Origin: an uncultured Bacteroidaceae bacterium | GTDB lineage: Bacteria > Bacteroidota > Bacteroidia > Bacteroidales > Bacteroidaceae | NCBI GenBank assembly: GCA_904501775.1 | Contig: CAJGCJ010000039.1 | Coordinates: 1-14,625, forward strand | Length of the DNA stretch: 14,625 nt | Reading direction: 5' to 3' | In this document: in pieces, positions 1 through 5,918 of the stretch | Position numbering within the stretch: the stretch's first letter is position 1 | Layout: each line of letters begins with the position of its first letter | The notes under the pieces: model-generated | The model's database searches: none | The model's input: the letters and a program-made list of their open reading frames with translations, nothing else | Told to the model about the DNA's origin: nothing | Translations under genes and position numbers: made by a program

Positions 1-58
1 GACTAAAATCCTTTGGCATATAAACACTACGCGGGTTCAAGCCCCGCTTAAAGTACAG
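1..58 (+). tRNA. Possible 3' part of a tRNA or tRNA-like sequence, cut by the window edge
   Basis: Bases 31-47 form a 5-bp stem (gcggg/cccgc) closing a 7-base loop ttcaagc, the exact geometry and loop consensus of a tRNA T-arm. They are followed by seven bases and an A, as for an acceptor 3' strand plus discriminator. The upstream text actaaaatcc resembles the anticodon-loop side of a leucine tRNA, and about 17 bases before the T-arm could be a long variable arm. Against this, position 33 would not be T in the obvious register, the variable region does not pair well, no CCA is encoded, and the 5' half lies outside the window. It may be a real truncated-by-window tRNA-Leu, a tRNA remnant, or just a hairpin of the folded element described next. 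Confidence 0.22.
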
Positions 59-166
59 GACTGGTATCTTGTGAACCAATTGGTTCACAAGATACCAGTC
101 CTGTAGTAAAGACCGTCTGTCAAACTTGAAGAACAGGCAGTTCTACGCGGGTTTATATGCCTTTTT
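15..166 (+). repeat. Folded inverted-repeat element upstream of fucO (cloverleaf-like)
   Basis: An 11-bp inverted repeat, ggcatataaac (15-25) and gtttatatgcc (151-161), encloses three hairpins: 31-47 (5-bp stem, 7-base loop), 54-105 (26-bp arms, no loop) and 130-144 (agaac/gttct, 5-base loop). The right arm is followed by TTTTT (162-166), so on the plus strand the whole could act as a large intrinsic terminator or as the 3' end of a structured RNA. The 11-mer ctacgcgggtt occurs twice in direct orientation, at 27-37 and 143-153, next to the outer arms. No open reading frame of note and no promoter consensus lies inside. Alternatives are a miniature mobile element, a single-stranded-DNA recombination site, or a small RNA. 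Confidence 0.5.
54..105. repeat. Perfect 52-bp palindrome without spacer
   Basis: The centre lies between bases 79 and 80 in the core gaaccaattggttc. Pairing holds without mismatch for 26 positions on each side, from 54/105 to 79/80, and breaks at 53/106. As DNA this can extrude a cruciform; as RNA it gives a long hairpin with only the minimal turn. No T-tract follows directly, so by itself it is not a typical terminator. Confidence 0.9.
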
Positions 167-252
167 ACACAGTTTGTTTAAGCTGGTAATTACTATTAAA
201 GCAATAGAGGAAATAGGTAGATAGGCTTACACTATATTTTTTTATCATATGC

Positions 253-283
253 TTTGATTTTACGTTATTATAATCTACATTTG
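253..283 (+). promoter_or_regulatory. Bacteroidetes-type sigma-ABfr promoter of fucO
   Basis: TTTG at 253-256 and TACATTTG at 276-283 match the Bacteroidetes -33 TTTG and -7 TAnnTTTG elements, with 19 bases between them, as the consensus expects. Transcription would start near 290, leaving a leader of about 35 bases before the ATG at 327. The leader is A-rich (aataaaaactctaactaaag), which suits initiation without a Shine-Dalgarno sequence in this phylum. Match and spacing are directly visible; use in vivo is inferred. Confidence 0.75.
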
Positions 284-326
284 CTAAAATAAACCTTAAT
301 AATAAAAACTCTAACTAAAGACAACT

Positions 327-1481
327 ATGGTAAACCGTTTTATCCTTAATGAACTTTCATATTTCGGCCCCGGAGCACGCAAGGAACTTCCCGGTGTAAT
401 TACACGTCTTGGTTTCAATAAAGCCATGATTGTAACAGACAAGGGTCTTATTCAGTTTGGTGTAGCCAAAATGGTAAGCGATGTGCTCGACGAGGCAGGC
501 ATTCCTTATGAAATATACAGCGAAGTAAAGCCTAACCCCACTGTTACCAACGTACAGATGGGTGTTGAAGCATTCAAGAAATCGGGTGCAGACTGTTTGG
601 TAGCAATTGGCGGAGGTTCAGCCATGGACACAGCCAAAGGTATCGGTATCATTATCACCAACCCTGAATTTGCCGATGTAGTATCACTCGAGGGTGTAGC
701 TCCTACCAAACACAAGAGCGTGCCTATCATTGCACTGCCTACAACAGCCGGTACTGCTGCCGAGACTACAATCAACTATGTTATCATAGATGAGGAGAAG
801 CAGAAGAAAATGGTGTGTGTTGACCCTAACGATATCCCCTGTTGCTCTATCGTAGATGCTGAGCTGATGTACTCACTCCCCAAAGGAACAACTGCTGCAA
901 CAGGTCTCGATGCGCTTACCCATGCTATTGAGGGTTATATCACCAAAGGCGCTTGGGAGATGTCGGACATGTTCGAGATTGAGGCAATACGCATGATTAA
1001 CAAGTATCTGCGCACAGCCGTATTTGAGCCCACCAACCCTGTTGGCCGTAATGGTATGGCAGTGGCACAGTACATTGCTGGTATGGCATTCTCGAATGTA
1101 GGCCTTGGCGTAGTTCATGGTATGGCTCACCCCATGGGTTCACTCTTCGATATTCCTCATGGTGTAGCAAATGCAATGCTGTTACCTACAATCATGGAGT
1201 TCAATGCTCCCGTATGCCTCGACAAATATGTAGAGATTGCCAAAGCTATGAATGCTTACAAAGAGGGCATGACCAAGGAAGAGGCTGCCGATGCTGCTTG
1301 TAAGGCTGTACGCGACCTTGCTATCGAGGTGGGCATACCTCAGCACCTTACCGAAATCGGCATCAAAGAGGAGGATATCCCTGCTTTAGCAGAACAGGCT
1401 ATAACAGACGTATGTACACCCGGTAACCCTCGCGAGGTGACCAAGGAGGATATTATAGAGCTTTACAAAAAGATACTATAA
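327..1481 (+). CDS. fucO: Lactaldehyde reductase / 1,2-propanediol oxidoreductase (iron-type alcohol dehydrogenase)
   Basis: Cytosolic NAD(H)-dependent enzyme that reduces lactaldehyde, formed from L-fucose or L-rhamnose by aldolase cleavage, to 1,2-propanediol. The 384-residue product matches the usual FucO length and can be followed along E. coli FucO as I recall it from end to end: start NRFILNE, the segment PTTAGTAAETTINYVI, and the end PGNPREVTKEDIIELY. The nucleotide-binding motif GGGSAMD is at 95-101. Likely metal ligands are D195 and H199 (GLDALTHAIEGY), H264 (VVHGMAHP) and H278 (IPHGVANA), all present. The ATG at 327 is the first in frame after the promoter and gives the family's normal N-terminus. 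No fucose or rhamnose kinase, isomerase or aldolase is in view, so the gene appears as a single-gene unit between its own promoter and terminator. Such orphan placement fits a general redox sink for lactaldehyde. Related group III alcohol dehydrogenases are the alternative, but the family match is strong. Confidence 0.93.
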   Translation: MVNRFILNELSYFGPGARKELPGVITRLGFNKAMIVTDKGLIQFGVAKMVSDVLDEAGIPYEIYSEVKPNPTVTNVQMGVEAFKKSGADCLVAIGGGSAMDTAKGIGIIITNPEFADVVSLEGVAPTKHKSVPIIALPTTAGTAAETTINYVIIDEEKQKKMVCVDPNDIPCCSIVDAELMYSLPKGTTAATGLDALTHAIEGYITKGAWEMSDMFEIEAIRMINKYLRTAVFEPTNPVGRNGMAVAQYIAGMAFSNVGLGVVHGMAHPMGSLFDIPHGVANAMLLPTIMEFNAPVCLDKYVEIAKAMNAYKEGMTKEEAADAACKAVRDLAIEVGIPQHLTEIGIKEEDIPALAEQAITDVCTPGNPREVTKEDIIELYKKIL

Positions 1482-1503
1482 TACAGTGTATAAATAGCAC
1501 AGG

Positions 1504-1537
1504 CAAATGGGCGGAATCTTCAAGTTCCGCCCATTTG
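1504..1537 (+). terminator. Intrinsic terminator after fucO
   Basis: A 13-bp perfect stem, caaatgggcggaa (1504-1516) and ttccgcccatttg (1525-1537), closes an 8-base loop and is followed by the T-rich ttgttgtatct. It starts 23 bases after the fucO stop codon. The GC-rich inner part and U-rich 3' arm make an efficient terminator likely. Confidence 0.85.
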
Positions 1538-1890
1538 TTGTATCTGCTTGAATCATTATGTTGTGAAACACAGATACTAAAAAAGCAAGTTATCGAATGC
1601 TGCACCTATATCTTCAGACCCTAAGGAGATTATAAAAAAGTTTATTCACAATACACCACCAGTTTCTTCCCATGTAAAATAAAGCAGAGTTTCTTACTTT
1701 TTGGAAGTATTTGTCAATATTTTATACCCATTTTTCATAAAAAAGGCAAAAAGTCGACATTTTTTCTATAAAAATTAAGAATCGAACATTTTTTTCAATT
1801 AAATTCGCAAAGCTATACTATTGTCTTATTTTAAGGCAAGAACGCTTGCACGAGAAAACAATAACTTAATTAATAACTAAATTGAAGCTT
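1538..1890. other. AT-rich intergenic stretch with no convincing gene
   Basis: This 353-base gap holds no plausible gene on either strand. The section 1690-1800 is very A/T rich with several T-runs. Two near-identical motifs, tcgacattttttc (1754-1766) and tcgaacatttttttc (1782-1796), lie 28 bases apart, about one protein-binding period, just before the putative promoter. On the minus strand short peptide-like stretches can be read around 1595-1690 but they are interrupted by stops and have no start context, so at most they are gene remnants. Confidence 0.6.
1793..1823 (+). promoter_or_regulatory. Weak candidate promoter of the Ig-like protein gene
   Basis: TTTC (1793-1796), 19 bases, then TACTATTG (1816-1823) resembles the TTTG-N19-TAnnTTTG form with one mismatch in each element. 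The spacing equals that of the fucO promoter. It would start transcription near 1830, giving a leader of about 60 bases. The poor match may mean weaker or activated expression; the two T-tract motifs directly upstream could be the binding sites. Confidence 0.35.
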
Positions 1891-3492
1891 ATGAGAAAAT
1901 TTACTCTTTTATTAATGTCAATGTTCCTGATGTTAGGAACATCTATGGCGCAGGATGATTCTGAGGCTTTGACACTTCTCAACATGAAGCCTGCAAACGG
2001 TGAAGTTGTCACTGTTGTCAATTATGTACAGATGCAGTTCAACAAAGACGTAGTGGTTACTTTCCCCGAAGGTGGCATCGGAATCAAGAACAAGGAGACC
2101 GGCGACGTTATAAATTTGACACGCCGTAACGAATGGACCGACCTGAATCTTGTTATATTCATGTTCGAACAGAAGAGTGTAGTAGACAAAGAAGGCAAGG
2201 AGGAGTTGGTTGAGCAGTACATCAGCACTCCCGGAACATACAGCTACACCATCCCTGCCGGTTGCATCAAAAGTTCTGAAGGCGAAGAGTTTCCCGAGCA
2301 GACCTTCACATTCTCGGTGGGCACACCTTTCTCTATCGTAGAGGTTACTCCCAGCCAGGGTGTTGAGAAGCTTGAGAAGATACAGCTCAAGTTCAACAAG
2401 CAGATTGACAAGGTTGAGTTCCCCGCAGCAGGAATGTATCTCGTTGACAACTATTGGGTACCCATTGTAAACATCAAGAGCGATGTTGCAATAAGCGATG
2501 ACAAGATGACTGCTACATTGGAGTTGGAGTCACCCATCACTACTCCCGGACAGTACAATCTTGACGTATACAACGGTATCTTCATCAGCACAGACGGCAC
2601 TAAGAACGACTATAGAAGTTTGGCGTTCAGCGTTGTTGACAACTCGGCATCATTCTCAACTAACCCCAAGGATGGTGACAAGGTTAAAGAGTTGAATAAC
2701 CTTGAAATCACATTCAAGAATGTGAAAGAGGTTGCACTTGTTAAAGGCGCGGATGATGTTGTTGCATATCTCCCCGGAGGTGGCGAGGCTATCGGTAGCG
2801 CTACTTTGGGAGGCGACAAGATTACAGTATCATTTGACCAGAAGTTCACAGAGGATGGCGAATATACATTTGTTATCCCTGAAGGCTTGTTCACAATGGA
2901 CGGTGTAGAGAATGAATATGCTGAAGTAAACGTAACACTCTACACATTCACTGTAACTCCTTTGGAGATTGAGAGCATTACACCCGAGGTTGGTGCTGTT
3001 GACCAGATTGAAAAAGTGGTTATCAAATTCAACCAGAATGTAACTCTTACAATGGATGAGAACTGGCAACAGATTTCACGCGAGATCAAATTGACATGTG
3101 GCGAGAATGTATATATCCTCACCTATAACTCAACATCTAATCTAGGCAGCGAGCTTGAGTATCTTGCAAATGCAGAGTGGGCAAACAACGAGTATGTATA
3201 CACTCCCATCACAGAGAAAGGCACATACACTTTGGATTTGTCACAGATTGTAGTGGACTACGCAGCCGAGGATTATATCGACGAGTGGGGCTACCCCAAC
3301 AAGAAATGGCATGGAAAGGCACATAGATTGGAGGGCTCATGCGCATGGACTATAGGCGAGGGCACTTCAATTGAGAACATTGAAGCCGAGAATGGCATCA
3401 AAGTAATCTACGACCTCACAGGCCGTCGTGTAGAGAATGTAACCAATGCAGGTATTTACATTGTAAATGGCAAAAAGGTTATCGTAAAGTAA
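1891..3492 (+). CDS. Secreted protein with four Ig-like repeats and a T9SS-type-A-like C-terminal tail
   Basis: The ATG at 1891 (533 residues) is preferred over an in-frame TTG at 1882, because it begins a standard signal peptide: MRKF, a hydrophobic core, and cleavage after GTSMA before Q. The mature part shows four repeated beta-sandwich units of roughly 100-130 residues. Each opens with a related segment: LLNMKPANGEVV with MQFNKDV, IVEVTPSQGVEKL with LKFNKQI, FSTNPKDGDKVKEL with ITFKNV, and IESITPEVGAVDQI with IKFNQNV. This is the pattern of SbsA/Big_5-type bacterial Ig-like domains. The fourth unit is longer and rich in W and Y. The last 40 residues carry YDLTGRRV and GIYIVNGKKVIVK, the short form of the type A C-terminal sorting domain seen in many Bacteroidales secreted proteins. 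A catalytic domain is not visible, so an adhesive, scaffold or cell-surface role is only inferred. It stands alone, converging on the Sus-type operon. Confidence 0.8.
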   Translation: MRKFTLLLMSMFLMLGTSMAQDDSEALTLLNMKPANGEVVTVVNYVQMQFNKDVVVTFPEGGIGIKNKETGDVINLTRRNEWTDLNLVIFMFEQKSVVDKEGKEELVEQYISTPGTYSYTIPAGCIKSSEGEEFPEQTFTFSVGTPFSIVEVTPSQGVEKLEKIQLKFNKQIDKVEFPAAGMYLVDNYWVPIVNIKSDVAISDDKMTATLELESPITTPGQYNLDVYNGIFISTDGTKNDYRSLAFSVVDNSASFSTNPKDGDKVKELNNLEITFKNVKEVALVKGADDVVAYLPGGGEAIGSATLGGDKITVSFDQKFTEDGEYTFVIPEGLFTMDGVENEYAEVNVTLYTFTVTPLEIESITPEVGAVDQIEKVVIKFNQNVTLTMDENWQQISREIKLTCGENVYILTYNSTSNLGSELEYLANAEWANNEYVYTPITEKGTYTLDLSQIVVDYAAEDYIDEWGYPNKKWHGKAHRLEGSCAWTIGEGTSIENIEAENGIKVIYDLTGRRVENVTNAGIYIVNGKKVIVK

Positions 3493-3510
3493 TTGAGATA
3501 ACATTACCAT

Positions 3511-3548
3511 ACAAACAAAGGGCTGCGAATATGCAGCCCTTTGTTTGT
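3511..3548. terminator. Bidirectional terminator between convergent genes
   Basis: A 16-bp perfect stem, acaaacaaagggctgc (3511-3526) with its complement (3533-3548), closes the 6-base loop gaatat. Its outer arms are A-rich on the left and T-rich on the right, so each strand reads a GC-rich stem base ending in a U-rich arm. It lies 18 bases after the Ig-like gene and 20 bases after the last thioredoxin gene, and so probably ends both transcription units. Confidence 0.85.
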
Positions 3549-3568
3549 GTTATATAAGAGATGTATTC

Positions 3569-4747
3569 TTATTCCTTGTCGAGATAATAGAGGTCGCCCG
3601 ACATAATCTGTTCAATTCGTATAATAATCTCGTCGATATCCATATTAAGCGATACAGCACGTCCCTCGGGCTCAACAAGAATTACCTTAGGAGTTTTCTC
3701 AACACCAAAGAGTTTTGCTGTAGCTGACTCTTTTCCTGCACCGTCTGAAGCATGCAACCAGCCTTCGCGGTTAAAACCGTTGCTGTTTATTCTCTCTTTC
3801 CACACCGCGCCATCGCTCTCTAAAGCGTAACTGATGATAACATACTGGTTGGTATCATTCTTAATCACATCACACAAATTATTAAGCTCGTCAAGTAGCT
3901 CTGTTGACTTATTACAGTCATTGGCCCAGAAGTTCAGCACAACATATTTACCACGATAGTCGGTGAGTTTTTTAGTCTCGCCATTAAACAAGGGAAGTGT
4001 AATGTCGGGAACCTCGTTACCCTCTTTCATATCATTGGCAAGCATCTTATTGCGCAACTGATGATAATAGGGGTGGTCTTGAAGGGTTACAGAGATTGAC
4101 TTTGTCATCTGCTCGGCATAAGCAGCTGTGAGTTTGGGCAACAAAGAGCGCTCAATCTCAAGCGGAGTCATTGCAGAGGCATTGTGCTCTATGAAGAATC
4201 GGATGACCTGCGACTCGGTCTTTATGCCCTCGTGTGCCTCGATGCGCTTGATGGCATCTTTGCCCTCTGCACTCTCGAGCCACTCCTTACCGTTGACCTT
4301 TTCAAGTGCAGCGACCTTGTCGGCAACCTCTTTCCGGCCGTTCTTAAGAATAGACTTATAGGCCGAGTATGTGTCATTGGTGGGTGTACCCGAAACCTCG
4401 CTCTCCTTAGGGTCGGCAGCCGATGCTGTGGTGACTGTCACATCGCCGGCTTCCACGAAAAGCTCTATACCGGTATCTTCCCCGAAACCTGTTATGGTGT
4501 ATAACAGTGCAGGCTCGTCCTGAGCAAGCTCATACTTGAAGCAATATTTTCCTTTCTTGACAGCAGCGGCAGCAACCTCAATCTTATCGCCCTGCCCGTT
4601 GGTGCGTGTTAAATATACTTTCTTTATCTTTTTACCATCCTTCAACTGCACATCGGCGATGTTACCGTTTATAGTGCAGATTCCCTGTGCGTTACCGGCT
4701 ATGCAGGCAACCGCAAATATTATTGTTGATAATAACCTGTGTAGCAT
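3569..4747 (-). CDS. DUF4369/TlpA-type thioredoxin-fold protein with CxxS active site
   Basis: Last gene of the operon, 392 residues. The signal peptide ends GNA before Q21, so the protein is probably exported to the periplasm; AVAC15 is a poor lipobox. An N-terminal beta-rich DUF4369-like region (about 22-115) and an alpha-helical linker (about 125-235) precede a TlpA/AhpC-TSA-type thioredoxin fold (about 243-385) that begins EVPDITLPLFNG. In the fold the expected WCxxC is DCNKS: C278 is kept, the preceding W is D277 and the resolving cysteine is S281. The cis-proline is P353 (EKTPKVIL). A plain thiol-disulfide reductase needs both cysteines, so this copy is likely an isomerase-like, mixed-disulfide-trapping or non-catalytic partner of its two intact neighbours. 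It starts 12 bases after the stop of the preceding gene. The frame is intact, which argues against simple decay. Confidence 0.85.
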   Translation of the reverse strand: MLHRLLSTIIFAVACIAGNAQGICTINGNIADVQLKDGKKIKKVYLTRTNGQGDKIEVAAAAVKKGKYCFKYELAQDEPALLYTITGFGEDTGIELFVEAGDVTVTTASAADPKESEVSGTPTNDTYSAYKSILKNGRKEVADKVAALEKVNGKEWLESAEGKDAIKRIEAHEGIKTESQVIRFFIEHNASAMTPLEIERSLLPKLTAAYAEQMTKSISVTLQDHPYYHQLRNKMLANDMKEGNEVPDITLPLFNGETKKLTDYRGKYVVLNFWANDCNKSTELLDELNNLCDVIKNDTNQYVIISYALESDGAVWKERINSNGFNREGWLHASDGAGKESATAKLFGVEKTPKVILVEPEGRAVSLNMDIDEIIIRIEQIMSGDLYYLDKE

Positions 4748-4759
4748 AATAGTATATCT

Positions 4760-5911
4760 TTATTTATTAGCGCTGTCTACGATATTCTTAAGTCTCTTCA
4801 CCATCTCCTCGCCTCTCAGTTCAAACTCAACGACATTTCCGTCGGGGTCGATAAGTGCAGTATAAGGCACGCCCTTAACACTGAAGAGTTTCACACCTTC
4901 GCTGTTCCAGCCTTTAAGTGGCGAGATATGTATCCAGTTCTTATGTACGAGTTCTCTTTGGTTGATACAGTTGACCCAGTCATTCATCTTATTATCCAAT
5001 GAGTAGCTGAGAACCACAAGATTATCGCTGTTCTCGGAGTATGCGAGCGCCTCTTTCAGATAGGGAATCTCGCGACGACAGGGTGCACACCAACTTGCCC
5101 AAAAATCAATGAATACATACTTGCCTTTGAGATCGGACAAAGAGACAACATTTCCTTCGGGTGTGCGGCCGCTGATATCGGGTGCCACTGAACCAACCTT
5201 CAGATTGGCTGCGCGTATATCGTTCACAAGCTCTTTATAAACCTTCTGACTATGCAACTCAGCGGGCAGAGCATCCACAAATTTCTGAATCACATCGGGG
5301 GTAAATGTCGGCACCATTGCATACTTTATCACATACAAGATAACAGGAGATTCAATGTGCTCGTATATAAAATCCATTACGGCAACCTTGAAGTGCATAT
5401 TGTTCACATAGAATGTGGGCGAAGTGTATTTTTGCTCGGCCTCCAGATTGCCCTTTATCTCGGCAGGAAGGCTCTCGGTAGCCTTCTTCATACGCACCTT
5501 GCTCTCATTGATACACTGCTGGTACAAGTCGAGATAGGCCTGATAAAGGTCGTTGTGCGGTGTACCACCTATTCTGGCAGCCACAGGGTATGCAGCATTA
5601 AATGGACCCACTTTTATCTCGCCCTTTTCAAGGAATATAGTTACGCTACCGTTGTCAAAACCTGTAATGTTGCATAATGCGATATCTTCGGAAATAACAC
5701 CTTCAAGTGTAAACTTATTGTCCTCGACAGGCGATGTAGCCAACACTACAATATTGCCGTCGACATTCTGTTCGAGCCTGACCTCTTTAACCGAGTCCTC
5801 GCTGTAGCATAAGGTGCTGCTGCTCATTTCACCCCTTATGACGAACTTATTCTCCTGAGCTGTAACAAATGTTGCTACAGCAAGCAGTGTCAATACAAAT
5901 AACTTTCTCAT
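4760..5911 (-). CDS. DUF4369/TlpA-type thiol-disulfide oxidoreductase (second of three)
   Basis: A 383-residue exported protein, with a signal peptide cleaved near FVTA before Q19. The N-terminal DUF4369-like beta domain covers about 22-115 (VIRGEMSS ... FLEKGEIKVG), followed by a helical linker containing GGTPHNDLYQAY at about 115-126, shared with the last member (SGTPTNDTYSAY). The thioredoxin fold starts near 238 (KVGSVAPDISGRTPEG). Its active site is WASWCAPC with C275 and C278, and the cis-proline is P349 (KGVPYTAL). TlpA/ResA-like proteins transfer electrons to periplasmic disulfides; here the partner is unknown. The gene lies 7 bases after the stop of the upstream thioredoxin gene, so it is almost certainly co-transcribed. 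The C-terminal helix after ELRGEEMVKRL is complete. Confidence 0.9.
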   Translation of the reverse strand: MRKLFVLTLLAVATFVTAQENKFVIRGEMSSSTLCYSEDSVKEVRLEQNVDGNIVVLATSPVEDNKFTLEGVISEDIALCNITGFDNGSVTIFLEKGEIKVGPFNAAYPVAARIGGTPHNDLYQAYLDLYQQCINESKVRMKKATESLPAEIKGNLEAEQKYTSPTFYVNNMHFKVAVMDFIYEHIESPVILYVIKYAMVPTFTPDVIQKFVDALPAELHSQKVYKELVNDIRAANLKVGSVAPDISGRTPEGNVVSLSDLKGKYVFIDFWASWCAPCRREIPYLKEALAYSENSDNLVVLSYSLDNKMNDWVNCINQRELVHKNWIHISPLKGWNSEGVKLFSVKGVPYTALIDPDGNVVEFELRGEEMVKRLKNIVDSANK

Positions 5912-5918
5912 TGTTTTC

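Noticed and set aside
26..150. CRISPR array or tandem repeats in the first 170 bases
   Set aside because: Repeats are inverted or occur only twice, and there is no regular spacer pattern and no cas gene nearby.
1590..1690. Short minus-strand peptide-like readings (for example HGKKLVVYCE and SEDIGAAFDNLLF before stops)
   Set aside because: They are in different frames, without start codons in good context, and too short for a family match. I treat the region as non-coding, at most a gene remnant.
1882..1890. TTG start three codons before the Ig-like gene's ATG
   Set aside because: The ATG at 1891 begins a standard signal peptide and TTG starts are rare in this group; there is no ribosome-binding support for the TTG.
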